Source of the DNA: Megaleporinus macrocephalus
Taxonomy: Eukaryota; Chordata; Actinopteri; Characiformes; Anostomidae
Direction of reading: 5' to 3'
DNA length: 64,000 nt
Assembly: GCA_021613375.1 (NCBI GenBank)
Contig: CM038719.1
Span: 39,856,120-39,920,119 of the forward strand
Part shown: piece after piece, positions 11,523-23,254 of the stretch
Numbering within the stretch: position 1 is the stretch's first letter
Layout: each line of letters begins with the position of its first letter
Position numbers and translations under genes: made by a program
Notes under the pieces: model-generated
Database searches by the model: none
Seen by the model: only the letters and a program-made list of their open reading frames with translations
Told to the model about the DNA's origin: nothing

Positions 11523-12079
11523 ACCCGACACGTCTGCTTCCCCTGAGCTTCATAAGCGAGACAGTTCTCTGGATAAGGAGGCTCTGGTGCTGGTTCTCCT
11601 CCACAGAATGGTAAGAGCAGATATACGGAGGTTTGGGTGGATGTTTTAAATTTAGAGCTTCAGTCAGAGACGCAGCTGGTCTTCTTTGAAAGGCGGCCCC
11701 CCAACACTGATCTTTATGTGCTGTGTTCGTAACTCTGTAGTTCAAGACAAGTTTTATCTTCTTCCAATTACTGACTCCCTCTAACTGAACATGTTATGAT
11801 AGTCATTTATATGTTTGTTGTTGTTTTGCTTGTAATTAGTATCAGTGTATCCGCGGGAGCACCGGAAGTTCTAACACAAAGTAAACAAAGGTGGTTATAC
11901 AAGCCCAAGACAGACATATAAAGCTTTATGATTGTCATATGACACCTTATAAATTCTTTTTTCATAGCATTATGAAATTAAGATTTATGGGACGTGTTAC
12001 CCAACAATCCACATCGTCCAACCAAAAACATCTCCATTTTTGTTGATTTTTATTTTTTAACTTCTTTTGAACCTGACAG
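11523..12079. other. Unclassified stretch
   Basis: No gene, RNA or repeat family recognised. The sequence is moderately AT-rich. Confidence 0.3.
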
Positions 12080-12235
12080 TTGCCGTTTACACTGTGCAAA
12101 AGTTTCATGACAAACCGGCCAGTAGAAATGCTCCAAAATGGTGTCGAAAAAATTCTGGTTCCATTGACTTGCATTAAAAGTAAAGGAGGTTTTTGCCTTC
12201 TCCTGTAAAGTTTTGATTTTAAAGATACTGGACAT
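12080..12235 (-). repeat. Dispersed repeat family Z, copy 1
   Basis: On the minus strand this contains actttacaggagaaggc, gcaagtcaatggaaccagaa and ggagcatttctactgg, matching 16110-16245 and 38790-38915 on the plus strand. All three copies have diverged. Likely an old DNA-transposon derivative; family not identified. The 115-codon minus frame at 12050-12397 runs through it and has no protein family motif. Confidence 0.75.
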
Positions 12236-12447
12236 ACATGGTAGACATATATTCCTTCTAAACAGTTGAGCTGAAGCTTGTGTGTTATTTTCTGGCCATT
12301 GTTTTGGGTGGTGGGTGGTCTCAGATCCGGAATAGTGGGTTGCTTTCCCCCAGAAAACCTTTGATAACTTCAAGACAATAACACACTCATCCCACACACA
12401 CTACAAGCCCGTCACACACTTTAACCTGCACAGACATCCCACCTCCC

Positions 12448-12482
<35 letters not shown>

Positions 12483-12739
12483 CCAAACTCCCATTCCCCC
12501 ACGCACTCCCTCATCCCACCTCCCCTCCCCCGACCCACACACACACACACATACACTCCTCTCCCCTTGCTTTCCTTCATCCCCTGCATCCCTCCATCCA
12601 AACCCCCACTGCACTCAGCATCTGCTCTGAGGATGAATAAATCACAGGCTCTCTCCGAGGCCTCTCTCTCTCTCTCTCTCTCTCCCTCTCTCTCCCTCTC
12701 TCTCTCTCTCTCCCTCTCTCTCTCTCTCTCGCTCTCCCC
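12236..12739. repeat. Microsatellite-rich stretch: (ac)n, (ac)n and (ct)n
   Basis: Perfect (ac)n at about 12450-12480, a second at 12535-12552, and interrupted (ct)n at about 12661-12735. The Cys/Val-rich minus frames at 12387-12614 are the AC repeats translated. Confidence 0.9.
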
Positions 12740-12967
12740 TGACTGACACAGGCCCGTCTTAATTGTAGCTGAAAGCCGGCTTTCTTGGCGCTAATGAGCG
12801 GATCGCGCTGTTAAATGATTTAAGGAGTCGGGGCTTATTCAGGCCCTGCCGATCATCACTTATTCACACCCAGCGCCATTTTGTGCGAACACGCCGCCCG
12901 AGGTAAATTAATTTACTCCAATTAGCAGCCGCTGTCAGCCAGCATCACTGTCTCCACGCTGGATGCA
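12740..12967. other. Candidate conserved non-coding segment
   Basis: Short, complex, moderately GC-rich segment between microsatellites. It holds several AT cores typical of developmental enhancers (cttaattgtagc, gcgctaatgagc, aggtaaattaatttactcca, caattagc). No open frame or repeat match. Enhancer identity is an inference from composition and motif look only. Confidence 0.35.
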
Positions 12968-13022
12968 CCCCGGAAAAAAAAAGAAAAGAAAAGAAAAGAA
13001 AAGGAGTGAAAGAGAAAGAAAG
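12968..13022. repeat. (aaaag)n microsatellite
   Basis: Five-base AAAAG repeats with an AG-rich tail. Confidence 0.9.
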
Positions 13023-13064
13023 ACAGAAACAGTGACGCTCTTAGTTCACCAGAGCTTACATAAG

Positions 13065-14340
13065 TTCAACCACCGGCTGGTTCTGGTTCTAACTTAGCAT
13101 AACAGCTGCACAACTTCCTCAGGTTGTGGTCACTACAGGTCACAGCTATGTAGGAGGCTTCAGTGAGAACTTCCATGATGAAGGTGAAGCTCAAACGAGA
13201 AGATCAATGTGTTCTAATGAGTCACACCATCAATGTCTAGACCTGCTAGTTCTAATTTAGCATAACAGCTGTTCTAGCTAACTTCTCCAACAGCGTTTTC
13301 TCAGGGTTTGGTCACTACAGGTCACAGCTATGTAGGAGGCTTCAGTGAGAACTTCCATGATGAAGGTGAAGCTCAAACGTAAAGATCAAGGTGTTCTAAT
13401 CAGTGACACCATTAATGTCTAGACCTGCTGCTTCTAACTTAGCATGAAAGCTGTTCTAGCTAACTTTTCCAACAGCATTTTCTCAGGTTTTGGTCACTAC
13501 AGGTCACAGCTATGAAGAAGGCTTCAGTGAGAGCTTCCACAATAAAGGTGAAGCTCAAATATGCAGATCAACGTGGTCTAATGAGTGACACCGCCAATAT
13601 CTAGACCTGCTAGTTCTAGCTTAGCATAACAGCTGTTCTAGCTAACTTCTCCAACCGCGTTTCCTCAGGTTTGGGTCACTACAGGTCACAGATTAAAATA
13701 AATAAATAAATAAAACACTTTGTAAGAGACTTTCATGAGAACTTCTATGATATAGGTGAAGAACATGGCCAAACGTGAAGATCAATGTGTTCTAATGAGT
13801 GACACTATCAATGTCTAGACTCGCTAGTTCTGACTTAGCATGACAGCTGTTCTAGATAACTTCTCCAACAGCGTTTCCTCAGGTTTTGGTCACTACAGGT
13901 CACAGCTATGTAGGAGGCTTTCATGAGAACTTCCATGATGAAGGTGAAGCTCAAACGTAAAGATCAATGTCTTTTAATCAGTGACACCGTCAATGTCTAG
14001 ACCTGCTGGTTATAGTTTAACATAACAGCTGTTCTAGCTAACTTCCTCAACAGCATTTTCTCAGGTTTTGGTTACTACAGGTCACAGGTTGAAATAAATA
14101 GATAAATAAATAAAACACTTTGTAAGAGACTTTAATGAGAACTTCCACGGTAAAGGTGAAGAACATGGCCATACGTGAAGATCAATGTATTCTAATCAGT
14201 GACATCATCAATGTCTAGACCTGCTGGTTCTAACTTAGCCTAACAGCTGTTCTAGCTAACTTCTCCAACAGCATTTTCTTAGGTTTTGGGTCACTACAGT
14301 TCACAGCTATGTAGGAGGCTTCCATGAGAACTTCCATGAG
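13065..14340 (+). repeat. Tandem array of ~181-bp and ~218-bp units, about 7 copies
   Basis: Units contain ttctaacttagcataacagc, then gttctagctaacttctccaa, then ggtcactacaggtcacagc, then gaggcttcagtgagaacttc. Unit starts fall near 13078, 13248, 13430, 13611, 13829, 14009 and 14229. Two units are longer by ~37 bp because ggtcacag is followed by an (aaat)n-like insert ending acactttgtaagag (about 13690-13725 and 14088-14125). The short-long alternation suggests a dimeric higher-order unit of about 400 bp. The copies are diverged. Confidence 0.95.
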
Positions 14341-14845
14341 CTGAAAATTGGAAACCCGAATTATTGACAGATTATTACTTTTCACAAATAGAACCATGCT
14401 GCATTAAATAAAAACTGATGAATCCCCGCCATCAAAGAAGAGAAAACAAAGCAAAATCAAGACAGGTGACAACAGACAAATGAAGTATGGCCACTGTAGG
14501 GTCTAGAGAAGAGAGAGGTGGGTGGGTTCAGTGAGTTATAGCCTCGTCACTAGATTTTTAATTTTTGATACTTAGACATCAATGATTTCCATTTTTAGAT
14601 CTTGAGCCAGTTCCTTTGAGGAACCAATGAGTTTTAAGTATCAGCAAAAGACAGCCAGACACTTCATTATGGTCTGGAATTGTGAACAGTTGACCATATC
14701 TGATGGGTATTGCTGGACATGCCTAGCCAGTCCTATCACAGCATTTAGGACCTAATCAGTAACAACTGAAAGAAGTCTAAACCAAGTACAATTTTAATCT
14801 TGCAACCATTTTTTTTTCTATAATTTAATTTATTATCTATATAAT

Positions 14846-14893
<48 letters not shown>

Positions 14894-15110
14894 TTAAAAA
14901 ATATATAGTTCATATACAGTGTTATGTGTCTATATAACATGTAATTAATAATTTGAAGTCTAAACATTTGCAAGTGCATGTTCCTTTTTGCCATTTTTTT
15001 CTATAATTGAACTAATATATATATATATATATATATATATTTCATATGTAGTGTTATGTGTATATATAACATGTAAGTTAGAACTTGAAATGCACAAGTA
15101 ACCTTGTTTC
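14341..15110. repeat. AT-rich stretch with a duplicated TA-microsatellite block
   Basis: (ta)n runs occur at about 14849-14890 and 15015-15042. Each is preceded by ttttttctataatt and followed by a block containing cagtgttatgtg or tagtgttatgtg and then tataacatgtaa. The two ~175-bp blocks (about 14810-14985 and 14990-15115) are therefore a direct duplication. Before them, 14341-14810 is unclassified. Confidence 0.75.
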
Positions 15111-16082
15111 TCTTGTTTTATATGAAATTATGCCTCGACACACACACTTACCCTGGAAAAGTAATAATCTCCCCAACTCGTGAAGGTGCCTGAGAAATTG
15201 AATCGCAGAGCTCATGATGGACAGGTACACGTTTTCTAATTTCAAAATAAACAGACATACTGATGTAGCATCACTCTTGTTATGAGAGTGTGAACGTCCA
15301 GCACCCCAGGCAAAAAGCATGTAATGGATTTTTACAATGAAGCCAGTTTCTACTCTTTATTAATACAACGGCTCTCCAGCATTGGTTCTCCAGCATTTTA
15401 GTACTTTTTCCTGTTATTCAACTCATCGGCTCATTTACATCATCTTCCTGAGTGACACTGAGCTGAACAGGGGTCAGATCTGGTGCTACAAAGCAGGGTC
15501 CTGCTCCACGACCCAAAGCCACTATTTCCTACCTATCCTGTATTCACAGTGCTACATAAATGCATCTGTAAGGTATCATAAAGCCTACATAATACTTTCT
15601 AATGCCTCGCATAAGCCTATATAGTTCATTATATGCAAATATAACTGCTATATTTAAAAAAATAGTAATACCTTTTATTTGCCGTGTGAATTTAACATAG
15701 TCATTTATTTACTGGTGACTGAATCTATGTTATAAGGCATAATGGAGTTTTATTGAAGTCGTATACTTTTTACTTTATAAACTGTTATTACTACTTGAGC
15801 AATTATATGTATATATAGTTATATATGTTATATATATAAAAAAAAATAATAAATAATAATAATAATAATAATAATATATACATATATGTCTGGTATGATA
15901 AGCTGCAACATGATACCCTAATAATGCATTTCTAATTCATAGGAAGTGTTACTGAGGATTCTTTAAAACATAAAGGTTGATGCATCTCGTTTTACTGAAC
16001 TTGGTGAGGTGGAATCCAATGATATGGCTGAAGTTTTGGAGTGGCTTCTGGAGTGGCCAATCAGACTTTGGGAAAGCACTAC
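15111..16082. other. AT-rich unclassified stretch with an (aat)n microsatellite
   Basis: Apart from (aat)n at about 15846-15877 and short TA runs near it, no repeat family or gene is recognised. Two 80-codon frames (15078-15320 minus, 15382-15624 plus) have no motifs. Confidence 0.4.
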
Positions 16083-16109
16083 ATTAAGACTGCACCGTCG
16101 CTGTCCAAA

Positions 16110-16245
16110 GAAAAACAAGCATCTCTATAATGAAAACTTTACAGGAGAGGCCAAGAACTTCTTTACTTTCAACGTAAGTCAATGGAACCAGAATTTGTTC
16201 CAAGGTGTTTGGGAGCACTTCTATTGGTCCATTCATCATCTCCAG
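16110..16245 (+). repeat. Dispersed repeat family Z, copy 2
   Basis: Contains gaaaactttacaggagagg, taagtcaatggaaccagaa, and ggagcacttctattggtcc followed by tcatca. It aligns with 12080-12235 (opposite strand) and 38790-38915 (same strand). Confidence 0.78.
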
Positions 16246-16463
16246 CCTCAGTGGCGGAATATTGCAGATGCCAATCAAATATCTGTGGCACCCTAGACAC
16301 CCGGCCCCCGCCCAGACAGCCCAATGCACTAGGTAGAACATATAGGGTTGAGTGTTTGGTAAACTATAGCAATTTTAGTGTTTATCAGTGGTCATTTTAC
16401 TGAAATGAAAACGGTTGGTAACAACCAAAAGTGAAGACATGCTGAAGATCAGGCTTTTGTTTT

Positions 16464-16660
16464 GGGGGGGGCAGTCGTGTGCTGGAAGTTAGGGAACCAG
16501 CCTCTTTACCACAAGGTTTCTGGTTCAATCCCCTGAACCGACTGGACATGACCAGAGTGCTCTTCTGTCAGACCTAATCCTGCTCCCCAGGCCCACCGCT
16601 TACCGAGATAAATATCTGGATCAAATCCCTCTGGGTGCAAACACATCGGTCAAATGAATG
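16464..16660 (+). mobile_element. tRNA-derived SINE copy
   Basis: Reads ggggcagtcgtgtgctggaa, then a B-box-like ggttcaatccc at about 16521-16531, then a tRNA-unrelated body ending near ctgggtgcaaacacatcgg. It is the same family as the minus-strand fragment at 11283-11383 but more diverged. The B box differs by one base from that copy, so transcription is doubtful. Family (HE1/V-SINE type) is from memory. Confidence 0.7.
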
Positions 16661-16669
16661 TTAAAGTAA

Positions 16670-17035
16670 GGTCACAAGGAAACGAACCAATATCAATTCA
16701 TTGCTTCCTTTATTTATTTAGTTTCCATAAATATAAAGCTATAAGTCCCCTTTCGGCCCTGCAGTTGTTTTATGGCTCTGATAGCTTCGGCAATTATGAG
16801 GCCAAAAACATGTGGAATGTTTTGGTGGGGTTTTTCTCCTCGGCAGTGCAATAAAACTGTGGAAGCAAATCGTTCCTTTGCTAGTCTCGGTGGAGACCAT
16901 GACAGCACGAAAGGTCTTTACAGAAGTTTATCTTTCTAATCCAGCTCTTTCACTTCAGCCACCGCCGGTACGGATACGCCACAGAAACATCTTGCCATTA
17001 CCGCGACTGCAGGCTGTATAACAGAGGTTTCCACT
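16670..17035. other. Candidate conserved non-coding segment
   Basis: Complex, unrepeated sequence with cores such as ttccataaatataaagc, tttatggctctgatagc and caattatgaggcc. The latter resemble Hox/POU-type sites. No coding frame is convincing. Status as a conserved element is an inference. Confidence 0.35.
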
Positions 17036-17039
17036 TTAG

Positions 17040-17470
17040 AACAAGACTATGCTTATAAAGTGCTTACGAATGGTTTACAATGAGGATAATACTGGCTATT
17101 AATTGGGTTATAAACACCTTAAAAACATTAATAAGCACAGACCAGTTGTTAGAATAACAGTGAACTCACATTCAATTACACTGTTTGAACTCAGATTTTA
17201 ATACCTGTTTATTAATACTTTGTAAAGTGTTTTGAACTAACTAATAACCATTAATAACCACATTTTTAACCATTCATAAATGCTTTATAATGGTAGGCCT
17301 AAGAGTAGCTTCAATGTATTCATATGCATCACATAGAACAGTTCATATTTGCCCTTTTATCAAAGTGTTATAGCTGTTTATTGATATTTTGTTAAGTGTT
17401 TATAACCTAAGTAATAAGCATGAATAAACCATTCTTAAACCTCTTTATAAGGGTAGTCTTAAAGAGAACC
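17040..17470 (+). repeat. Degenerate AT-rich ~165-bp tandem repeat, units 1-2
   Basis: Two diverged units end in atgctttataatggtaggcc (near 17281) and ctctttataagggtagtctt (near 17442). A third unit with atgctttataagggtagtct lies at about 18256-18430, on the far side of the element described next. The earlier part (17040-17235) is AT-rich and only loosely similar. Confidence 0.65.
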
Positions 17471-17471
17471 C

Positions 17472-18262
17472 CGGTGTAAAGACTCTAAATTATTAAGACA
17501 CGTTGTAAAAAGAATCACTAAAAGTATCAGATTTATTTATAAATTAACACTTTTATTCTAAATATGTAACATATGGACACAGACATTATTACTGACCCGC
17601 AATGCCTGCTGGGTAGATGAGGTCAGATGGTGTCAGTGCTGAACTGGACTGTGGTGTGAAGGAGTGAATGTTATTTACTAATCCAGCTTAAAGAAAACCA
17701 TGTACATTGTGTTGTTGATGTTGTTTCAGTGAAAGGCAGTGAAAGACTGATATTAGTCTAAACAGCTTCACAAACATAAACAAGGAGAATAGTTAGTGAA
17801 GCAGCGTGTGGACCAACACAGCTACCCAAAGACCCCCGCTCTGCTCTCCTCACTTCAGTCTGAATGAGTTGGAGTGGTTCAGTAGACCACCACTGGTGAG
17901 AGACTTGACGGAGGCTGTTGGTTTTAAGCGTAGACTAAAACACAATGCAGTGCCACAGTTTCCCCACACAGGAAGTCCAGAAGCTCCAGATTATGGAGAA
18001 CCGCAAGAAGAACCGTTAACGTGAACATGCGCTGGACTCTCTCCTGAGAACGTTTAGCGTTAGCGTCAACTGCTTCTCCTCGTTTGTGGATCCTGAAGGT
18101 GAAGGTCCAGTCGTAGTAGTGAACATACTACTTCACTAATAAAGGAGTGTGAAGCTCAGAGACACTCCCGTTCAGTGTATCTAGCTGTTTACTGAGCGTA
18201 AATGTTTCATGCTATAAAGTGGAGCTCCTTTAACAGACACTCTCCTTCTCCGTCAACATTAA
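17472..18262 (+). mobile_element. Dispersed element X, plus-strand copy
   Basis: About 790 bp that matches 23255-24055 in reverse complement at high identity. Shared landmarks: gacccgcaatgcctgctggg, gtgtggaccaacacagctac, gaagctccagattatggaga, cgtttagcgttagcgtca and gacactctccttctccgtc. Both copies keep a ~66-codon frame (17806-18024 here) with motifs FSRPPL and DLTEAVGFKRR, opening from GTG rather than ATG; downstream the other copy shifts frame. I do not recognise the family. It sits between units of the degenerate AT-rich tandem repeat. It could be a non-autonomous transposon or an old retrocopied sequence. Confidence 0.8.
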
Positions 18263-18430
18263 TAAACTAATTTAAGCTATTCCTAAATGCTTTATAAGGG
18301 TAGTCTTAAAATGAGCTTCAAAAAATATTCATATTCATCGTATAGAACATAGTTGTCCTTTTATTCATGTGTTATCGCTGTTTATTAATACTAATACACA
18401 TTAATGAACCAATTTTAACCCACATAACAT
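18256..18430 (+). repeat. Degenerate AT-rich ~165-bp tandem repeat, unit 3
   Basis: Shares atgctttataagggtagtct, a 'gagcttca...tattcatat' block and gtgttat-gctgtttatt with the units at 17236-17470. It is separated from them by element X. Confidence 0.65.
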
Positions 18431-19716
18431 AATTGATGACAAAGGGCTGAAGTTTAACTCCATATTTCATCTACACTGGTAAGGAGTGAAGATATGGAGG
18501 CGAGACTGTATATTTTCTAGTGATATGCTGCCCCCTATTGTTTGGAGTATTCATTAGGTAATCAAAGTTTTCCAGCAAAGTCATATTTTTGAAGATATTG
18601 GATGTGGCATCCATATCTTAGAGTCACTGAGGTATGTTTTCATTTAAAAACCAAGTTGGGTTGGCATCAAGTTAACACCCCTTAGAAACAAGTGCACTAG
18701 ATTCTGATGCCTTGGCCGTAGACCTCTAATAATCTCCACCAGATTACTGAGAATTGCCATTGGAGCTTGGAGTTCTGTATGCTCCAATTTAGATGTTTTC
18801 TCCAGCCAACCTGTTTTCATTGACCAAAACAACAAAGGGGACAAAGTCCTCCTCTACGGTAGGTGTGTCTGGTAAAGTGGCCAATGAGTGGCCAAGGCTG
18901 GAGTACCTAATCAATTCAGTGTAGATCAGGTGGGAGATGACTGTCACAGGTTGTAACAGAGCACTCCTTCTAGTCCTCCTTTACAGCTGCCGTGAGAAAA
19001 ACTCCACAATCCACACTGAGGCTCCTCTGGAGCCAGTAAAAAAAAGAAGTCCTCATCCTTTTCCTCCTCTAGCACTCCTACAAAGCCGGGGACACCGGAC
19101 AGCCTTGTACGCTCCATGCTTTCCAAATGACATCAGGCTTGAACTGCAGCTTGAACGCACAAATCTGGCTTCCCAGTTATTTACAGTCCCGGTACTATGA
19201 ATCTTTTGTGTGAGCGATGCTTTAGGTGGCCCCGGGGATCGCACGGCTCGGTGGGAAGCCCACACGTTATATGGACTGCGTTATCCCATGAAGGTGCATA
19301 TGATATCATCTGGACGCAAATAGCTTTGATAATCTTTTTTTTTTTTCTGTCCAAGGTGCATATGTTAAACAGCATGATGCTTCTTTTCCACTTCTCGATG
19401 TTATAGATGGTGAGCAGGGAGCGAGGAATGGCTACCTTCCATGTGACGCTCTCTGTATCGTTACCAGACGCACCTGCTGATAATTCAGGCCGAGATTATA
19501 AAGAGATAAAGCGCCTGTCTGTTAAAAATTCTGTTGGCCAGTTAACCTCTGTGACTCTTTCCCACAACGCACTAGCTTCGTATAGCGTGCAGACACCTGC
19601 GAATCCAACGTTTCTTCAGAGTTTAAAGCTTTTCATGGCTTGGTTGCAGTTAGGGCTTCCATTATTCTTAGAAGGCTTTCAACATGTTGGAACATTGAAT
19701 TGATTGCATTCAACTG
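18431..19716. other. Unclassified low-repeat stretch
   Basis: No gene or repeat family is recognised. Bases 19190-19620 are complex and may be conserved non-coding DNA; the short block aaggtgcatatg occurs twice (19291-19302 and 19355-19366). Around 18527-18540 there is tgccccctatt, the reverse complement of a weak CTCF-like core. Frames of 60-98 codons have no family motif. Confidence 0.3.
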
Positions 19717-20968
19717 CAGGGGTTGGGCAATGAAACTGAAACACCTGTCATCTTAGTGTGGGAGGTTTCATGGCTAAATTGGACCAGTCTGGTGATCAAT
19801 CTTCATTAACTGCACCAGTAAGAGCAGAGTGTGAAGTTCAGTTAGCAGGTAAGAGCACAGTTTAGATCTAAATATTACAATAACACAACATTATGGGACA
19901 TACCAAAGTTCAAAAAAGGACAAATTGTTGGTGCACGTCTTGCTGGCGCATCTGTGACCAAGACAGCAAGTCTTTGTGATGTATAAAGAGCCACGGTATC
20001 CAGGGTAATGTCAGCATAGCACCAAGAAGGACCAACCACATCCAACAGGATTAACTGTGGACGCGAGAGGAAGCTGTCTGAAAGGGATGTTGGGTTCTAA
20101 CCCGGATTGTATCCAAAAAACAGAAAACCATGGCTGCCCAAATCACGGCAGAGTTAAATGTGCACCTCAGCTTCTCCTGTTTCCACCAGAACTGTCCGTC
20201 AGGAGCTCCACAGGGTCAATATACACGGCCGGGCTGCTATAGCCAAACCTTTGGTCGCTCGTGAAAATACCAAACGTCGGTTTCAATGGTGCAAGGAATA
20301 TAAATCTTGGGTTGTGGACAATGTGAAACATGTATTGGTCTTTGATGAGTCCACCTGTTTTCCCCACATCCGGGAGAGTTACGGTGTGGAGAAGCCCCAA
20401 AGAAGCGTACCACCCAGACTGTTGCATGCCCAGAGTAAAGCATGGGGGTGGATCAGTGATGGTTTGGGCTGCCATATCATGGTGTTCCCTTGGCCCAATA
20501 CTTGTGCTAGATGGGCGCTTCACTGCCAAGGGCTACCGAACCATTCTGGAGGACCATGTGCATCCAATGATTCAAACATTGTATCCTGAAGGCGGTGCCG
20601 TGTATCAGGATGACAATGCACCAACACACACAGCAAGACTGGAGAAAGATGGTTTGATGAACATGAAAGTGAAGTTGAACATCTCCCATGGCCTGCACAG
20701 TCACCAGATCTAAATATTATTGAGCCACTTTGGGGTGTTTTGGAGGAGCGAGTCAGGAAACGTTTTCCTCCACCAGCATCACGTAGTGACCTGAACACTG
20801 TCCTGCAAGAAGAATGGATTAAAATCTCTCTGACCACTGTGCAGGACTTGTATATGTCATTCCCAAGACCAACTGATGCTGTATTGGCCGCAAAAGGAGG
20901 CCCTACACCATACTAATCAATTATTGTGGTCTAAAACCAGGTGTTTCAGTTTCATTGTCCAACCCCTG
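19717..20968 (+). mobile_element. Near full-length Tc1/mariner-type DNA transposon
   Basis: A 1252-bp element bounded by 31-bp terminal inverted repeats (19717-19747 and 20938-20968) that differ at one base; the ends read caggggttgg and ccaacccctg. The flanking dinucleotides are TG and AA rather than a TA duplication, so the target site has decayed. Two truncated relatives at 3684-4097 and 32349-33156 are both followed by TA at the terminal repeat, which supports TA targeting. Length and structure are normal for Tc1 elements. Confidence 0.93.
19893..20916 (+). pseudogene. Tc1-type transposase pseudogene
   Basis: The 1024-nt region would encode about 340 residues, the usual Tc1 length. The N-terminal DNA-binding part is visible from 19903 (PKFKKGQIVGARLAG) but meets a stop at 19984. 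The next block (TVRQELHRVNIHGRAAI, ANTKRRFQW-like) is in the frame of 20158, with the first catalytic Asp in VFDES at 20344. The frame then shifts near 20400-20440 to give VKHGGGSVMVWAAIS and the second Asp in YQDDNAPTHTA. It shifts again near 20645 to give SPDLNIIEPLWG with the DDE-type Glu, ending at a stop at 20914-20916. At least three disruptions mean it cannot make transposase. Family assignment is from these motifs. Confidence 0.92.
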
Positions 20969-23254
20969 AACATTTACATTTATGATATTTGGTAGACGTG
21001 TTACAGACACGGTCCTATGTACCATTTAGGGTGTAATTTTTTTAGCATCCTCTGGGGGGCAACAGTAGGATAAAACATTGTCCCGTGTAGATAAGGGGAA
21101 GTAGGGTAGTGTTTCCAGGAAAGGCACTTGAGGAGTCTTCCACACACAGGTGCTCTAAGCGCTCTCTGGATACTCTTTATAGCTCCTGTCCTGGGAACAG
21201 TTGGTTTCATGCTCAGGCGTGAGTACATTCTTTGAGTATTTATTTTCATGAACTGGTCTTAGATTGTGTTGTTTATTTGGTAAAAAGTAAAAAAAGTGGG
21301 TTTGATGGTAACTTTCCTACATTAAGAGCTATGATAGGGTTATGTTAACCTGTTAATGCTAAAGCTAATATGCTGATGCTAAGTTAATAGGCTAACATGC
21401 TAGTCAGTGCTAATTGGCTGAGCTTATAGACTTTGCCCAGGCATTTTGTTATGCTAAGCTAACATGCTAATGCTAAGCTACTTTGCTAAAGCTTATATGT
21501 TTGGAGACAATGCTCTGTTACTATTGTTGGATGTCCTATGTATTGGTCTAGACCAGGAGTTTTTAAATGAGGATTCATCTAAGGTGCTCTTCTGGACCTG
21601 GGGAACCTCTGGATCTGGATCACACAAAAGGGATTAAACCACAACAACCTCTTTCTAGGACTACCTCTTGCTAGGATCACCTTTTAGGACTTGAGCTGGT
21701 AAGACTGATCTTACCCTGGGATCTTTTTGGGACCAAATTTTTCTTTTTGTTTATTTCTTTGCTACTTTATGGACTAAACTGGACTATTTTTGGTCACCTG
21801 TCTATGTAAATATTGGGGAAGTGAATTGGTTCTTTGGTTTTTCTATGTTTGTAATTCAATATAAAATATGTTGAGGCTCATGGCACATCATTGGCGGCGT
21901 GTGGTTTATTAGGAAAGGTAGCTACAGGGTTAGGTTGCAGGGGACTCTCCATGAGATTTGGGGGGTCTCATGTTAGCTAGCTACTCCAGCATTGGCTGGC
22001 TGCTAACTCACTGGCCATAGTGGTGCTGATGCTAGCTTCAGTGCCTGCAAAATCTTTGCTTTAACACGTCTTTCTTCTGGAAATGTTCTTTTCTAGTTTG
22101 ATAGGTCTTCCAGGCATTACCTGACACCTTAACCATCATCTCCTCTTCGTCAATTTCTATTGACTCTTTCTGTTTCTGGGAAAGGTAGGCTACAGAATAT
22201 TGGTATTCCAGTCATAGTCACAGTTGCCAAGCTATGACGGACCATCGGGGTGAACCATTTTACTACAGCGCCATCCTGAAGCAGACCAGTACTGCAGCTC
22301 TAGTTAGTTAAGAATACCAGAGACACTCACAGAGAGCTCACTGATTGTAAACTTTGTATTAGAGCATCTGTTTTATCTCAGACAAGCAGCATAACTTGGT
22401 CCAAGAGGTTAATTAGGGGGTTCAAGACCCCACAGGGGTCCACTGGGGCCCTACTGCTGACACTTAACAAGTTGATGCTATTGTATATAATATAATTGTT
22501 AATTATTTATCAATGTAACCCAAAAGGTACTTGGAATAGTCCAACCAGGCAACCACTCAATGTTCAACATTTGATCCTTGTTGCCCAGCATAGTCAACAA
22601 TGGCAAGGTCTTCGTCTCCTGTAGGCCACTTGAGACAAAAAGCTGTGTTAGGCTCTAAGATGACATTCTACATGTTGGATTCGGGTGTGATTGGCCTGCT
22701 TGGGGCTCATCTGTTGCCACGATTCTTACCATTCTTCTTGGAAACCTCTGATTGAGAAGCTATTCGCTTCCACAGCTTCCCAGACCCCTGGGAGTTTTAC
22801 ATTATTCTTGGAACCACTGTGTTTATATCCATTCAGGAGATGCTAGAACAGGTACACTTCAACTATCATGCTGCATTCAACAACACTGGGATCACCCATT
22901 CCAGTGCTCATCTGAACAATGATGCTAGGAATGTTGGTCTGCCTGATGTATACCACTGATGTATATCAGATTTATTAGGTTTTCTGTAAAATCCGCTGCA
23001 CGTAGCTCACCATTGTTGTATCTACTGACGTGATCGGCGGGTAGTGACATCAAATGGTTGTAGTAACCGGCCGTCACGTTTCAGCACAGCTAGCTAGCTA
23101 AACATGCTACTGTTCAGTCTTTACAGTTTGAGCTAGAACTCAACATTTCTGACATCAGCAGCGACATCACACACCACGTTAGTGTAAATGGTGAACAGAG
23201 AGGGTGGAGGAGAGAGTGACACAGTGCTGGAGTTGTTGTGAGACTGTGTGTTGG
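20969..23254. other. Unclassified stretch with a GCTAA-rich patch
   Basis: Bases 21340-21490 are rich in imperfect gctaa/atgctaa motifs, a common simple-sequence type in fish; gctagctagcta-like sequence recurs near 21973 and 23090. The rest shows no recognisable gene. Bases 22980-23254 may continue element X beyond the part shared with the other copy, since no boundary is visible at 23255. Confidence 0.35.

Noticed and set aside
16464..16660. Functional tRNA gene suggested by the B-box-like sequence
   Set aside because: No cloverleaf can be drawn, and the same body occurs in the fragment at 11.3 kb; it is a SINE.
17806..18024. Frame with DLTEAVGFKRR as a host gene
   Set aside because: It lacks an ATG start, is repeated in inverted orientation at 23.5 kb and shifts frame there; treated as part of dispersed element X.
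20158..20713. Functional transposase gene
   Set aside because: A stop at 19984 and at least two frame changes separate the DNA-binding part and the three catalytic residues.
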